DNA from: Lachnospiraceae bacterium
GTDB taxonomy: Bacteria > Bacillota > Clostridia > Lachnospirales > Lachnospiraceae
Assembly (NCBI GenBank): GCA_029338675.1
Contig: JAQYAV010000041.1
Span: 46,183 to 110,182, forward strand
Reading direction: 5' to 3'
Length of the DNA stretch: 64,000 nucleotides
Positions 17,401-27,308 of the stretch are shown piece after piece; within the stretch, counting starts at the first letter, position 1, and the number at the start of each line of letters is the position of its first letter. The notes under the pieces are model-generated. The model did no database searches and had not been told where the DNA came from. It saw only the letters and a program-made list of their open reading frames with translations. Both the position numbers and the translations under genes were made by a program.

Positions 17401-18032
17401 GATCTTTGTGTTTCTACATCAAAGTTTCTAATTGAATCAACCTCATCTCCCCATAATTCAATACGATATGGGCACTCTTCTGTAAGGGGGTATATATCAA
17501 CAATTCCACCTCTAACAGAAAACTGCCCTGAAGCTTCTACCATTATTGCTTTTTCATATCCAAGTGTTGTAAGCTTTCTTGAAAATTCATTCAAATCAAC
17601 AGTGTCACCAACCGAAAGTTCAAATGCATTATCAATAATATGACTAAGGGAAGGTATCTTATCCATTAGTCCTTCTATAGTTGTTACAACTGTTATCCTC
17701 TCATTTTGCGCAATTCGTTTAATAATCTCTAATCTGGATTTTACAGTATTGTTACTGTGAATATCCGCATAATAAAACAACGCATCCTTTGCTGGATAAA
17801 AGAATACGTTTTTATCGTAGAATTTATAATCATCTACTATCTCTCTAGCACGCTTTTCATCTAACGCAACTACTAATCTAAGATTATTACTTCTGTTTAC
17901 AGTTTCCATCAAAAGTGGAACTGCTCTTTTGTTCATTCCCCATGCATGCACAGGGAATTTACCACCTTCTATAAAGCGCTCAAGACCTTCAACACCAGGA
18001 TCATTTTTGAATGCTCCTATTAACGCTTGCAT
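14460..18032 (-). CDS. mfd: Transcription-repair coupling factor Mfd
   Basis: 1190 residues. Removes RNA polymerase stalled at DNA damage and recruits the UvrA nucleotide excision repair system. N-terminal UvrB-like module ([19 protein letters not shown]), RNA-polymerase interaction domain near 490 ([17 protein letters not shown]), and RecG-like helicase with Walker [16 protein letters not shown] box ([10 protein letters not shown]), TATPIPRTL, and [12 protein letters not shown] / [13 protein letters not shown]-terminal TRCF domain DRFGEPP. ATG after GGAGGCG. Gap to pth is 39 bp, to the downstream lipoprotein 33 bp. Confidence 0.98.
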   Translation of the reverse strand: MQALIGAFKNDPGVEGLERFIEGGKFPVHAWGMNKRAVPLLMETVNRSNNLRLVVALDEKRAREIVDDYKFYDKNVFFYPAKDALFYYADIHSNNTVKSRLEIIKRIAQNERITVVTTIEGLMDKIPSLSHIIDNAFELSVGDTVDLNEFSRKLTTLGYEKAIMVEASGQFSVRGGIVDIYPLTEECPYRIELWGDEVDSIRNFDVETQRSIEHIEKISIYPACEMVLSDDRISKGISLIEKEHKLQAESLKKEFRTEQYARLNKMIENVKEELKEFNSTMGLDSMVSYFFDDTVSFLDYFPKDTEIFIDAPEKVYRQAIVYSQEFAASMEGRLLGGYALPTQAKVLYDGKEVIGRLVNRRLILLSELYIKQREWGEKCNVSISSRELVRYNNSFENLMSDISKWQNKKYKILIFSPSGTRARRIAKNLQDNDILATFTDKDKKTIVEGEVVVSVGRIELGFELTDSKLVVISEGDIFTSKELEKKKKMRKYSGDRINSFADLTVGDYVVHQNHGVGIYRGIEKVKTDGRMKDYICIEYAKGSKLFIPVEQLDIIGKLSGKDGVKPKLNKLGGQEWQKVRQRVKGHVADIAKELVELYAIRESSEGFAYSEDTQWQKEFEELFPYEETLDQQKAIDDTKRDMESTKIMDRLVCGDVGFGKTEVAIRAAFKAVQDNKQVTYLVPTTILAEQHYNTFCERMKNYPVNIRMLSRFCTTKEKKETLDGLKSGMVDIVIGTHRLLSKDVCYKNLGLLIIDEEQRFGVKHKEQIKQIKKNVDVLTLTATPIPRTLHMSMVGLRDISLLEEPPVDRLPIQTYVMEYDIEFVKEAINRELNRGGQVYYVYNRVNTIEDITASLRAVLPSANIEFAHGKMNERELEDKMHGFINKEIDVLVSTTIIETGLDIPNVNTIIIHDADNFGLSQLYQLRGRVGRSNRSAYAFLLYKRDKMIKEVAEKRLMAIREFTDLGSGYKISMKDLEIRGAGNLLGQEQSGNIEAVGYDLYCKMLHDAIKKLSGEEEEIEFTTSIELPLDAYIPDNYVKNEYMKIDLYKRISKCESREENDGILEEVKDRFGEPPRAFYRLLDVAYIKALAHKAYLTDVKYVGDELRFIVLPSAPVKADRIDTLLKRYNGSLRLVVGKETGFHYKISKNLQDELLEVVEKIINDIIKTIIVQKKKPIDVSAEASDEESSI

Positions 18033-18071
18033 AAAACGCCTCCAAATATAGACAAAAAACTAACTGTTATA

Positions 18072-18629
18072 CTAATTAAATTCATTCATAGCCTTATCAG
18101 GACCATTGGAAATAATCATCTCAACTGCTTTGCACGCTCTGTCAACACCTTCTCTAATAACAGGTCTCTCTGCTTCAGAAAATCTACCTAGTACATAATC
18201 CGCTAAATCCATCTGCTTTGGCTTTTCACCTACGCCAATCTTTATTCTAGTAAACTCCTGTGTTCCTAAATGAGCAATGATATTCTTTATTCCGTTATGT
18301 CCACCTGCGCTACCTTTTGTTCTAATTCTAAGCTTACCTACATCAAGACTAATATCGTCGTAAATTACAATAATGTCGTCTGGATCACACTTATAGTAGT
18401 CTACTAATTCTCTAACACTTTCACCACTTAAATTCATATAAGTCATAGGCATAGCAAGAATAACCTTCTCCCCGCCAATTATGCCTTTACCAATCAAAGC
18501 CTTATGTTTCTTAGTATCTACTTTAATATCAAATTTATCACTAATATTATATATTGCAGAGAAGCCCACATTATGCCTTGTTCCCTGATATTTTTCTGTA
18601 GGATTTCCTAAACCAATAATAATCTTCAT
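18072..18629 (-). CDS. pth: Peptidyl-tRNA hydrolase
   Basis: 185 residues, standard size. Frees peptide from peptidyl-tRNA dropped by ribosomes. Motifs: GLGNPTEKYQGTRHNVGF (catalytic His in RHNVG), MTYMNLSGESV, IVIYDDISLDVGKLRIR, GSAGGHNGIKNI. Seven bases separate it from the upstream uridylyltransferase stop, and it precedes mfd, the common pth-mfd order of Firmicutes. Confidence 0.97.
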   Translation of the reverse strand: MKIIIGLGNPTEKYQGTRHNVGFSAIYNISDKFDIKVDTKKHKALIGKGIIGGEKVILAMPMTYMNLSGESVRELVDYYKCDPDDIIVIYDDISLDVGKLRIRTKGSAGGHNGIKNIIAHLGTQEFTRIKIGVGEKPKQMDLADYVLGRFSEAERPVIREGVDRACKAVEMIISNGPDKAMNEFN

Positions 18630-18636
18630 AACAAAA

Positions 18637-19374
18637 CTACTTTCTATTTGCCATAATCTCTTCTGCTGCCTTTAACTGTTCTGGAGTATTAACACCAAGT
18701 ATCTCGTTAACCTTTTCCCCTGTTACAGCCATAGCAGATACTCTTAAGCCAATCTTTTTGATTAATGCAATTGTATCAGTAAGATAATACTCACCCGCCT
18801 GATTATCTTTAGTAAGCATATCAAGACTAGTAGATAAAGCTTCAGAATTAAATATATACATTCCTGAATTAACCTCTTTTACCTTAAGCTCTTCCTCTGT
18901 TGCATCTTTATGCTCAACGATACACTGAAATTCTCCTGCCTCATCTCTAATAATTCTGCCATAACCAGTAGCATCATCAAGGATAGCCGAAAGTACTGTT
19001 ACTCCATTAGCTTTCTTTCTGTGTTCATCAACTAATGCCTTTAATGTTTCTCCTGTAATAAGCGGAGTATCACCGCATAATACAATGGTATCTCCATCAG
19101 TTCCAATAAAATTTTTCGCGCACTTTACTGCATGTCCTGTTCCAAGCTGCTCATCCTGTTGTGCATACTCTACCACATCAATCATAGAAGCCTTTACCTC
19201 GTTAGCCTTATAGCCAACAATAACACAAACATCATCTACATCTGCATCCTTAGCTGCCTTAATAACATAATGAACCATTGTCTGACCATTACATTTATGA
19301 ACAACCTTTGGAAGGTCTGATTTCATTCTCGTACCCTTACCTGCCGCCAATATAACTGCTTTTAACTTTGCCAT
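18637..19374 (-). CDS. GlmU-type UDP-N-acetylglucosamine pyrophosphorylase domain, without acetyltransferase domain
   Basis: 245 residues equal to only the uridylyltransferase half of GlmU (usual length about 450). Motifs: AVILAAGKGTRMKSDLPKV, QLGTGHAVKCA, LCGDTPLI, GYGRIIRDE, NSGMYIF, and the C-terminal VNTPEQL. The left-handed beta-helix that acetylates glucosamine-1-phosphate is absent; the stop is clean and pth follows after 7 bp, leaving no room for a frameshifted remainder. In its usual glmU-pth-mfd position. Either a separate acetyltransferase exists elsewhere or the substrate has shifted to another sugar phosphate. ATG follows GGAGAAG. Confidence 0.85.
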   Translation of the reverse strand: MAKLKAVILAAGKGTRMKSDLPKVVHKCNGQTMVHYVIKAAKDADVDDVCVIVGYKANEVKASMIDVVEYAQQDEQLGTGHAVKCAKNFIGTDGDTIVLCGDTPLITGETLKALVDEHRKKANGVTVLSAILDDATGYGRIIRDEAGEFQCIVEHKDATEEELKVKEVNSGMYIFNSEALSTSLDMLTKDNQAGEYYLTDTIALIKKIGLRVSAMAVTGEKVNEILGVNTPEQLKAAEEIMANRK

Positions 19375-19439
19375 AATTATCTAATCTTCTCCTTATACAC
19401 ACGTTCTTTAATCAATCTATCAATAGTAATCATATAGGA

Positions 19440-20366
19440 TTATTTTTTATTACTATTTAGCTGTTTACTCTTTAGCATATTAATCACTTCATTAGCCTCT
19501 TCTTTAGTAAACCTTCTATCAATATATAGTCTTCCATCCAAGGCATAATTAACATATAAATTATAAGCAAACTCGTCATCAACATATAATAAAAATTTAG
19601 TATTTTCCCCTGTATCACCATATTTCTTTCCAAGTTCACTATTTACATAGCTATCAATTTCCATATAAACATAATATTTCTCATCAATTTTATCTTCTTC
19701 TGAAATAGAATCTGTATTAAGCATTAATACGTTTACAGCCTTCGTTTTGTCAATTTTTATTACGTCCTTATTGCCAATTATTTCTTTTTGCATTTCATCA
19801 TATATAATTATTCCCCTATAGTCAGTTATCTCCTTGCCTTTGTCCTGTAATCTATTAACTGTTTCAATATAAGAGAAAAATTCCTCTCGTTTAAGAGAAT
19901 AAACTGCTTCAAACAGCTTAATAAAGCTTCTATTAGCAACATTGAGGCCATGACTCGAATATACTTTATCAGTGGTTGTTACTGTTATGGAACGTTCCTC
20001 ACCTGAAGTCATATCTCTATTTCCTACATCCTCATTCATATTAAAGAAATTGCAGTCAAATACAAGCTGCTTAATTTCCTCAACCTTCTCTTTGGGAATA
20101 TCTGTAGTAACTACTGGACAGGCTTCCTCACCATACCAATGCTTAAAATCTCCTGCTGAAATAGTTAACTTGCCATTAGTATTAAGTGTTATATATATTG
20201 TGTAATCTTTTAACTCATCTACATCTCCAACCTGCTTTGTAGAAATCTTTATAAATTCTCCATCTGCAATAACAGGAGGCTCCTTCTTCTTTCCACATCC
20301 ACTTAATGCAATAGCAAATACCAATATTACAATATAAAAATAGCATTTCTTAATATATTTCTTCAT
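19440..20366 (-). CDS. Uncharacterised lipoprotein
   Basis: 308 residues. Signal peptide with lipobox ALSGC, then KKKEPP. No family recognised. The mature part is mixed alpha/beta with many Asp/Glu/Lys, and a paragraph such as TVTTTDKVYSSHGLN suggests beta structure. It may be two similar halves, but that is not clear by eye. It lies 65 bp upstream of the uridylyltransferase gene on the same strand and may be the first gene of that run. Confidence 0.7.
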   Translation of the reverse strand: MKKYIKKCYFYIVILVFAIALSGCGKKKEPPVIADGEFIKISTKQVGDVDELKDYTIYITLNTNGKLTISAGDFKHWYGEEACPVVTTDIPKEKVEEIKQLVFDCNFFNMNEDVGNRDMTSGEERSITVTTTDKVYSSHGLNVANRSFIKLFEAVYSLKREEFFSYIETVNRLQDKGKEITDYRGIIIYDEMQKEIIGNKDVIKIDKTKAVNVLMLNTDSISEEDKIDEKYYVYMEIDSYVNSELGKKYGDTGENTKFLLYVDDEFAYNLYVNYALDGRLYIDRRFTKEEANEVINMLKSKQLNSNKK

Positions 20367-20460
20367 ATATAAATCAACCCTTTTTTACTACTTTATTATT
20401 TACGCAATTATCTATATATTATAATCATTTACATTTTTTTTCAAGTATTTTGATTTTTGT

Positions 20461-20537
20461 TATTTTGGTGCTATTATTATTGCCATTTTAATGCTATTAA
20501 TATTATTGCTATTTTAGTGCTATTATTATTGCTATTT
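20461..20537. repeat. Imperfect tandem repeat, about 24-bp unit, three copies
   Basis: Units ATTTTGGTGCTATTATTATTGC, ATTTTAATGCTATTAATATTATTGC and ATTTTAGTGCTATTATTATTGC. It abuts the stop codon of the FeoB-associated gene. Confidence 0.7.
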
Positions 20538-20691
20538 AACTATGCTTATTGTTTGACTTTTCGCAGGATTTACAGCCATTGCAATTTCCACTGCAGGATA
20601 TACAGCTGCCATTTTTTCTGCTTATATATATTTTTTTAATTGAAAAAAATACTCCTACTAATATAATAAACACAATCGCTATGTTAATCAC
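20536..20691 (-). CDS. FeoB-associated cysteine-rich membrane protein
   Basis: 51 residues from GTG 20689-20691, chosen because GGAGGT lies 9 bases upstream; an ATG 54 bp further upstream lacks such a site. One membrane helix (residues 2-18), then a basic patch and cysteines in CISCSGNCNGCKSC. This matches the FeoB-associated family (PF12669-type), small single-pass proteins thought to assist ferrous iron uptake. The feoAB gene here is 26 kb away rather than adjacent, so it is an orphan copy. Confidence 0.75.
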   Translation of the reverse strand: MINIAIVFIILVGVFFSIKKIYISRKNGSCISCSGNCNGCKSCEKSNNKHS

Positions 20692-20763
20692 CGCTAAATT
20701 ACCTCCTATTATTTTGATTTTAATAATATATTGTTTTTCTATCATAATCGTCTATTATAGTTT

Positions 20764-20816
20764 TTTTAGGATAACAAGCGGGAATCCTCGGTAATTCAAT
20801 TGCCGATGTAGTTCAC
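20764..20816 (-). repeat. Dispersed repeat copy A (partner at 33897)
   Basis: Minus strand begins GTGAACTAC, then a hairpin formed by CGGCAATT and AATTACCG, then GAGGATTCCCGCTTG and TTATCCTAAA. About 51 positions align with copy B. A possible relic of an IS200/IS605-type right end, whose ends carry subterminal hairpins. Confidence 0.6.
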
Positions 20817-21216
20817 TTTACTATCATAGTATTTAATAGTATTTAACTGATGTTTTCTATTTTATTTTCTATTATTGTATTTTATTTTAATTTTAATGTT
20901 GTTATCTGACAATACCCAAATCAACAAAGTCACATTTTCTTCACATTAACTTTGTATATATCCCACATTAAAGTGGCAACGATATAGCGAAATATCCCCT
21001 ATCCCATCACATATATTTGTTTGCTTTTTTTCTATATTATATGTTAAAATCATAGGGTCATTAAATGTGCATTTCATTAACACTTTTATGGCCGATATTT
21101 TTTGCAAGGATATCACCTATGCTATTTATTTCATAATGGAAAATAACAGTATTCACTAATATATGAAAGTAAATCTTCGATTTGCTTTTATTTTATTAAT
21201 TTTGTTTTTACGTTCA

Positions 21217-21244
21217 TTGACAAAATCATATTAAAGTGTATACT
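21217..21244 (+). promoter_or_regulatory. Promoter of glnN
   Basis: TTGACA (21217-21222), 16-bp spacer, TATACT (21239-21244). Upstream, 20817-21216 holds no gene; it is AT-rich with small inverted repeats (AAATG/CATTT near 21066) that I cannot assign. Confidence 0.7.
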
Positions 21245-21264
21245 ACCTACCATACGAAAAATAC

Positions 21265-21297
21265 AGCGTTTTGGTCATCTTATCCAAGGCGCTTTTT
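21265..21297 (+). terminator. Attenuator-like intrinsic terminator in glnN leader
   Basis: Arms AGCGTTTTGG (21265-21274) and CCAAGGCGCT (21284-21293), two G-T wobbles, followed by five T. It lies between the promoter and the gene, so it should end transcripts early unless prevented. Confidence 0.55.
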
Positions 21298-21373
21298 AAT
21301 TTGATGATGACATTATTTCTACATATAATAATGCATAATATAATACTATTAGATGCGAAAGGAGTACATATAT

Positions 21374-23467
21374 ATGGCAAACATACCTGAGATGTACGGA
21401 AGTTTAGTTTTTAACAACAAAGTAATGCGTGATAAGCTCCCTAAGGATATTTACAAAGCCCTTAGAAGGACTATTGACAACAATACTCATCTTGATAAAG
21501 ATGTTGCTAATGCTGTTGCCCTTGCAATGAAGGAATGGGCAGTCGAAAATGGCGCAACTCATTATACACATTGGTTCCAGCCTATGACTGGTTTTACAGC
21601 TGAAAAACATGATAGCTTCATTAACCCTATTGGCGATGGAGAAATTATCATGGAATTTTCTGGCAAGGAATTAATAAAGGGGGAATCTGATGCTTCAAGC
21701 TTCCCATCAGGTGGACTTAGAGCAACTTGTGAGGCTAGAGGATACACAGCTTGGGATCCAACTTCCCCAGCCTTTATTAAAGACCGGACTCTTTGTATTC
21801 CAACTGCTTTTTGCTCATTTAGTGGTGAAGCTCTTGACAAGAAGACTCCTCTTCTTCGTTCAATGGAAGCTTTAAGCAATATTGCTACTAAGGTTGTTAA
21901 TCTTCTTGGTAACACAGATGTTACAAGTGTTTCAACTACAGTTGGTGCAGAACAGGAATATTTCCTTGTTGATAAAGATTTATTTGATCAGCGAAAGGAT
22001 CTTATCTTTACTGGTAGAACTCTTCTTGGTTCTAACCCTCCAAAGGGTCAGGAAATGGATGACCACTATTTTGGTTCATTAAAGCCACGTGTATCTGCTT
22101 TTATGCATGATTTAGATGAAGAATTATGGAAGTTTGGTATTCCCGCAAAGACTAAGCACAATGAGGTTGCTCCTGCACAGCACGAGTTAGCTCCAATATT
22201 TGAAACTGGAAATGTTGCAGCAGACCATAACCAGCTTATTATGGAGGTTATGAAAAATACTGCATTAAAGCATAATCTTGTTTGTCTTCTCCACGAAAAG
22301 CCATTTGAGGGAATAAATGGTTCTGGAAAGCATGACAACTGGTCAATTACTACTAATACAGGGGTAAATCTTCTTGATCCTGGTAAAACACCTGCAGAAA
22401 ACACTCAGTTTTTAGTAGTACTTTTATCAATTATTAAAGCTGTTGACGAATATGCTGACCTATTAAGACTTTCAGTTGCAAGTGCCAGCAACGACCACAG
22501 ACTTGGTGCCAACGAAGCACCACCTGCAATCATCTCAATTTTCCTTGGTGATGAACTTTCAGCTATTCTCGAGTCTATTGAAAATGATACGTTCTTCGAG
22601 CAGAGCAAACGAATCAAAATGGATACTGGTGCTACAGTCCTTCCTCATTTCACAAAGGATACAACTGATAGAAACAGAACTTCTCCATTTGCATTTACGG
22701 GTAACAAGTTTGAATTTAGATCTCTTGGATCTTCAAGCTCAATTTCTTGTCCAAATGTAATATTAAATACTGCTGTTGCAGAAGCCTTTACTCAGTTCTA
22801 CGAGGAATTCAAGGATGTTCCTTCAAATGAGCTTGATGAGAAGATTCGTAACTGGGCTAAGACAACTCTTGCTAAGCATAAGAGAGTATTATTTAACGGA
22901 AACGGATACTCAGATGAGTGGGTTGAAGAAGCAGCTAGACGAGGCTTATTTAACTTTAGATCAACTCCAGATGTTCTTCCAAGATATATTGAGCCAAGGA
23001 ATATCGAATTATTTACAAAGCATCATATATATACTGAAAGTGAAGTACGCGCTAGATACGAGATTTTACTCGAGAACTACAATAAAACTATTCACATTGA
23101 GTCAAAGACTATGGTTAGTATGCTTAACCACCAGTTCTTGCCAGCTCTTAATAACTTTGCTACTTCTCTTGCAAACTCAATTAATGCAAAGATGACAGCA
23201 GCTGGAATATCTAGTGTTGCTGAGAATAAATTACTCAAAAAGGCATGTACTGCTTATGATACAATCTACGAAAGAGTTGCTAAATTAGTTAACGATACTA
23301 CATACGCAGAGTCAATTGAGGATATGCTTGAGGCGGCAAATTATTATCATGATGTAATATTGGCTGATATGGAAAGTGTTCGTTCTGTAGCAGATGCTAT
23401 TGAGCATCTTATTCCTGAACAATTTCTTCCTTATCCAAGCTATGAAAAGCTATTGTTTTCAGTATAA
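21374..23467 (+). CDS. glnN: Glutamine synthetase type III
   Basis: 697 residues from ATG 21374 (MANIPEMYG), with AAAGGAG about 9 bases upstream; an upstream ATG adds seven residues but has no site. Makes glutamine from glutamate, ammonia and ATP; main ammonium assimilation enzyme. The size (about 700, versus 450 for GSI) and motifs are those of [59 protein letters not shown], and [18 protein letters not shown] [18 protein letters not shown]. An attenuator-like hairpin in the leader suggests transcript-level nitrogen control. Confidence 0.96.
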   Translation: MANIPEMYGSLVFNNKVMRDKLPKDIYKALRRTIDNNTHLDKDVANAVALAMKEWAVENGATHYTHWFQPMTGFTAEKHDSFINPIGDGEIIMEFSGKELIKGESDASSFPSGGLRATCEARGYTAWDPTSPAFIKDRTLCIPTAFCSFSGEALDKKTPLLRSMEALSNIATKVVNLLGNTDVTSVSTTVGAEQEYFLVDKDLFDQRKDLIFTGRTLLGSNPPKGQEMDDHYFGSLKPRVSAFMHDLDEELWKFGIPAKTKHNEVAPAQHELAPIFETGNVAADHNQLIMEVMKNTALKHNLVCLLHEKPFEGINGSGKHDNWSITTNTGVNLLDPGKTPAENTQFLVVLLSIIKAVDEYADLLRLSVASASNDHRLGANEAPPAIISIFLGDELSAILESIENDTFFEQSKRIKMDTGATVLPHFTKDTTDRNRTSPFAFTGNKFEFRSLGSSSSISCPNVILNTAVAEAFTQFYEEFKDVPSNELDEKIRNWAKTTLAKHKRVLFNGNGYSDEWVEEAARRGLFNFRSTPDVLPRYIEPRNIELFTKHHIYTESEVRARYEILLENYNKTIHIESKTMVSMLNHQFLPALNNFATSLANSINAKMTAAGISSVAENKLLKKACTAYDTIYERVAKLVNDTTYAESIEDMLEAANYYHDVILADMESVRSVADAIEHLIPEQFLPYPSYEKLLFSV

Positions 23468-23485
23468 AATAATATAGAATATCTA

Positions 23486-23538
23486 AACTCTTTTAATCGG
23501 TATTATTAATTCTAATGCTGTATTAAAAGAGTTTTTTT
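23486..23538 (+). terminator. Terminator of glnN
   Basis: 12-bp arms AACTCTTTTAAT / ATTAAAAGAGTT with a 24-nt loop, then a run of T. Confidence 0.75.
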
Positions 23539-23642
23539 ATTGTAAGTTTTATTGCTTGCAAATATAAGATATGCTAAAATTATTGTATGTTAATTAAGTG
23601 TTCGAAACATTTCGAATACTACAAAGGAAGCGAGGGAATGTT

Positions 23643-25328
23643 ATGAACGATGACCTTTTTTTGTCTATTCAAAATATAATAGATCATTCTGATAAAATAT
23701 CATTTTCTATTGACGGAGTTACAGAGTCAATAAAAGATGATCTTGAAAAAATAGCTCAGATATTACATATCGGTTATATCATCTCTGATTTTGCTGTTAA
23801 ATTCACTGGTGAAGTTCATGTTAAGACTACATTGGTATACGACAGTCACAAAGAATATGACAAAGACAATGCATACGAATATTTATTCATTATTAACCCA
23901 GAGGTTAATACTGTTCCATCATATCTTCGTACCTATCCACTAAAGGGATATATATGGACTCCTGAAGAACATGAAATAGTTGCCCGTTTATCAAAACTTA
24001 TACATATAATTTATTCTAGAACGCATCTTGCATTAAGCCTAAAGCATTCATATATTTATGATGCCATAACAGAAATTCCTAATACATCTGGAATATTTAT
24101 ATACATTAACAATATGAATCCAAGCACTAGAACAAATTATTCTTGCATTTATTCTAATATTATGGATTTTAAGTTAATAAATAAAACAATTACTTCAAAA
24201 CGAGCTGACTTAGCATTAATCGAATATAGCCACGCATTACTTAATTTTACTAAACAAATTAACGATGGCGTTGTTGGACGATTAGGTGGCGATAATTTCT
24301 TTTCAATTATCCCTAACAAGCATCTTAAGGATTACCTTAAATTCATCAAAAATGTAAACATTACAATAAAAGATGATGATATGGCCGTTCCAATGAATTT
24401 AACACTAAAAACTCGTTCTGGTATATATTCTATTGGGCCCGATGAAAATCCTAGTGAATACATACATTTGGCTGCTTCTGCTTATAATCATGCAAAACAT
24501 TTTCTTAAGGAAGAATGTTGTTGGTTTACACCAAGTATGATGAATCGTGAGATATATTTACAGCAAGTTAAACATTCCTTTGATTCTGCTATTGAAAACG
24601 AGGAATTTATTGTATATTTCCAACCTAAGATTGATTTATCAAATATGAGTTTATGTGGAAGCGAAGCTTTAGTTCGTTGGAAAAAAGATGATATGATTAT
24701 CCCTCCAATTGAGTTCATTCCTATACTTGAGGATGATGGCAGAATATGCAAGCTTGATTATTATGTTTTAGACAAGGTTTGCTCTCTAATAAAAAGCTGG
24801 GTTTCAAAAGGAAATAATGCAGTTCCAGTATCAGTTAATTTTTCTAAAATGCATTTACAAAATCATAACTTAACATCTGATATTTTAGAAATAATTGATA
24901 GACATAATCTAGACCATAGCCTTATTGAAATTGAAGTAACAGAACAATCTGATTATGCAAGCTTTGATACATTAACTTCATTTATCAACTCTATGTATGA
25001 TAACGGAATAAAAATATCAATAGATGACTTTGGTACTGGTTATTCTTCAATTAATTTGTTAAAGAATTCTCATATATCAACAATTAAACTAGATAAGAGT
25101 CTATTAGATGAATTATTCTCTGATAATCAAAACACTGCAATAATAATCAAAAACATAATCCGTATGGCTAACGAGCTTAATATGGATGTAATTGCCGAAG
25201 GTGTGGAAAGTAAAGAATATATTGATTTCCTTATTAATGCAAAATGCAATATGGCACAAGGCTACTTATTTGACAAACCTATGTCGGCATCTGACTTCGA
25301 ATATAGATTATTACATAAAGCATATTAG
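23643..25328 (+). CDS. Degenerate GGDEF / EAL c-di-GMP phosphodiesterase
   Basis: 561 residues from ATG 23643, preceded by GGAAGCGAGGG. An N-terminal region without recognised domain (1-150) is followed by a GGDEF-like domain in which the signature is GGDNF, so cyclase activity is unlikely. The EAL domain (about 310-560) keeps the catalytic set: SEALVRW, VSVNFSKMH, EVTEQ, DDFGTGYSS, TIKLDKS, AEGVES and QGYLFDKP. Inferred role: hydrolysis of cyclic di-GMP in the cytoplasm. No membrane segment or signal peptide. Confidence 0.9.
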   Translation: MNDDLFLSIQNIIDHSDKISFSIDGVTESIKDDLEKIAQILHIGYIISDFAVKFTGEVHVKTTLVYDSHKEYDKDNAYEYLFIINPEVNTVPSYLRTYPLKGYIWTPEEHEIVARLSKLIHIIYSRTHLALSLKHSYIYDAITEIPNTSGIFIYINNMNPSTRTNYSCIYSNIMDFKLINKTITSKRADLALIEYSHALLNFTKQINDGVVGRLGGDNFFSIIPNKHLKDYLKFIKNVNITIKDDDMAVPMNLTLKTRSGIYSIGPDENPSEYIHLAASAYNHAKHFLKEECCWFTPSMMNREIYLQQVKHSFDSAIENEEFIVYFQPKIDLSNMSLCGSEALVRWKKDDMIIPPIEFIPILEDDGRICKLDYYVLDKVCSLIKSWVSKGNNAVPVSVNFSKMHLQNHNLTSDILEIIDRHNLDHSLIEIEVTEQSDYASFDTLTSFINSMYDNGIKISIDDFGTGYSSINLLKNSHISTIKLDKSLLDELFSDNQNTAIIIKNIIRMANELNMDVIAEGVESKEYIDFLINAKCNMAQGYLFDKPMSASDFEYRLLHKAY

Positions 25329-25335
25329 ATATTTT

Positions 25336-25412
25336 TTGTAGTAAAACAGAAACTACAAGATGTGTATCATATATTATTTTGTGTTCTGACTCATCCAAGC
25401 CAGAACACAAAA
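25336..25412. terminator. Two hairpins between convergent EAL gene and small ChW gene
   Basis: TTGTAGT/ACTACAA (25336-25358) and a perfect 12-bp stem TTTTGTGTTCTG / CAGAACACAAAA (25377-25412). T-tracts are short, so termination strength is uncertain. Confidence 0.45.
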
Positions 25413-25457
25413 GCTTCTCAATATATATTTCTTATTATATTTCTTATTTCAAATTAG

Positions 25458-25595
25458 TTACTTTTTAATAAATGCTCTTACGTTTGTATCGCTTGGAGCT
25501 CCTGAATTCTTATCTACAAGAACTATCTGAATTCCTTCAAGTCTCTTTCCCTGACCTACTGTTCCTGATAACTTAATTAAAAACTTCTTTCTCAT
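25458..25595 (-). CDS. Small protein with half a ChW (clostridial hydrophobic W) repeat
   Basis: 45 residues from ATG 25593-25595 (MRKKFLIK) with GGGGAAG just upstream; earlier in-frame ATGs add 5 or 16 lysine-rich residues. SGTVGQGKRLEGIQIVLVD matches the second half of the ChW cell-surface repeat (G-x-x-G-Q-x-x-R-L-E-x-I-x-I), and GAPSDTNVRAFIKK resembles tails of such proteins. The tryptophan half (GW) is missing and there is no signal peptide. It may be a relic of a larger surface protein or a small protein in its own right. Confidence 0.45.
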   Translation of the reverse strand: MRKKFLIKLSGTVGQGKRLEGIQIVLVDKNSGAPSDTNVRAFIKK

Positions 25596-25733
25596 TTTTT
25601 TCTTCCCCATTAAATAATATTTTTTTGTTTTTGTTTTTTGCATTTCCCCTTGTTACAAGCTTATTATGACCAAAAATTTTTTAATAAAACACTAGCTAAA
25701 TTATTAAGATTTTCTTATGATTTATATAATTGC

Positions 25734-25773
25734 AAAAAAATAAATCCCAGATTTCGAAAAACTGAGATTTATT
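25734..25773 (-). terminator. Terminator of the DUF512 gene
   Basis: Minus-strand stem AATAAATC/GATTTATT plus CAG/CTG followed by seven T. A second inverted pair AGGGAC/GTCCCT lies closer to the stop codon (25781-25813). Confidence 0.7.
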
Positions 25774-25811
25774 AAATCAAAGGGACACTCCTCGTGACAA
25801 AAGCAACGTCC

Positions 25812-27221
25812 CTATTGATATGCTTTAATATATACAAAATTGCCGTTATCCACTTCATAATTGTATTTATCGTTAATGGCCGCCTCAATTATTGCCTTTC
25901 CATTATTCTCTACAGGCACCAAATGCATTGATAAAGCTTTTTCTACATCATCTGTAGTATAATCATCCAAAAATACATTTTCGCCCATTCTAAGCATATT
26001 ACAAGGAATAATAAGGGTATCTCCCATATCTTTGCCTGAATCAATTTGTTCCTTTATCTGCTTGATTAAATCCTGTCCTGTAATAAGTCCAGAAACAGTA
26101 ATTGACTCTCCAAAGAAATCATTTCTAATACAAACCACATTAATTATAATATTAGAAAATACTTCCATAATCTTTTGGGCAAATGAATAAATTGTAGAAT
26201 ATGCAAGCTTGCCTGTGGCCATAGTAATAGTTCTTTTTGTCACTGGAAGCTTATCTTCTTCTAACAAATTCTTCGCAGAACTAATTCCTTCATCAAACTC
26301 TTCCTTTAGAAGTCGCATCATTCCAACGCCATTTTCCAACTGAATGTATCCATCATATCTATCTTCCTCCGGAAAATCTCTCTCTGCCAAAATATACCAT
26401 TCATCACTTGCATGAATAAAATGAAGTCCAAATTCATCAAAGCATTCCTGCTGATAACGCTCTATTAAATCAATTGTTTCACAAGCCTCTTCCTTTGTAA
26501 AAGGCTTTATCTCAAATAAGCCCTCTCTATACTTAGTTACACCTGCTGGTACAACTGAAACACTCTTCATAAAGGGAAGATATTTCTTAAGGTCCTCAAT
26601 ACTTCTTCTAAGTTCATCTTTATCATTAACCCCTTTGCAGCATACTATCTGACCATTCATCTCAACATGACCTTCATATAGCTTATCCAAAAATCTAAGC
26701 TTATCTCCTGCAAATCTGTTATTAAGCATCTTACAACGAAGCGTAGGATTAGTAGTTTGGATAGAAATGTTAATTGGAGCAAGCTGCATCTTCACAATTC
26801 TGTCCACATCCTTATCTTCCATATTAGTTAAGGTAATATAATTTCCCTGAAGAAACGAAAGTCTTGAATCATCATCCTTAAAATATAGTGTTTCTCTCAT
26901 TCCTGGAGGCATCTGATCTATAAAACAAAATATACATTTGTTTCTGCAAGAACGATACTCACTCATAAGACTATTCTCAAATTCAATGCCTAAATCATCA
27001 TCATAGTCTTTCTCGATTTCAAGCTCCCACTCTTCTCCACTTGCCTTTCTAATTAAAACATCAACAAACTCATCCTTAATAAGATATCTATAATCAAATA
27101 CATCCTCAATAGGCTGTTTGTTAATGGAAAGAAGAAGATCTCCAACCTCTATCTCCATCTCATCAGCAATAGAATAAGGCTCAACATATGAAATTATGTG
27201 TTCGTATCTTTTTACTGCCAA
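25812..27221 (-). CDS. DUF512 / PDZ radical-SAM-like protein
   Basis: 469 residues. The TTG at 27219-27221 is taken as start because GGGGG lies a few bases upstream and no ATG is near. N-terminal PDZ-like segment (AVKRYEHIISYVEPYS, GDLLLSINKQPI), then CRNKCIFCFIDQMPPG with CxxxCxxC spacing for a radical-SAM iron-sulfur cluster, then the DUF512 C-terminal half ending with SGLITGQDL and IPCNMLR. This architecture is widespread in Clostridia; its reaction is unknown. Just downstream of the cytidylate-kinase-like gene. Confidence 0.85.
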   Translation of the reverse strand: MAVKRYEHIISYVEPYSIADEMEIEVGDLLLSINKQPIEDVFDYRYLIKDEFVDVLIRKASGEEWELEIEKDYDDDLGIEFENSLMSEYRSCRNKCIFCFIDQMPPGMRETLYFKDDDSRLSFLQGNYITLTNMEDKDVDRIVKMQLAPINISIQTTNPTLRCKMLNNRFAGDKLRFLDKLYEGHVEMNGQIVCCKGVNDKDELRRSIEDLKKYLPFMKSVSVVPAGVTKYREGLFEIKPFTKEEACETIDLIERYQQECFDEFGLHFIHASDEWYILAERDFPEEDRYDGYIQLENGVGMMRLLKEEFDEGISSAKNLLEEDKLPVTKRTITMATGKLAYSTIYSFAQKIMEVFSNIIINVVCIRNDFFGESITVSGLITGQDLIKQIKEQIDSGKDMGDTLIIPCNMLRMGENVFLDDYTTDDVEKALSMHLVPVENNGKAIIEAAINDKYNYEVDNGNFVYIKAYQ

Positions 27222-27308
27222 ATCAAACCCCCACGTACAATGTTATATTATATATTATTACTCTTTTTAGTTAACTGCACCTAAAACCAAAGCTTCGGTA
27301 CCTCTTGT

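Noticed and set aside
20817..21216. Possible riboswitch upstream of glnN
   Set aside because: Only short scattered inverted repeats; no recognisable aptamer.
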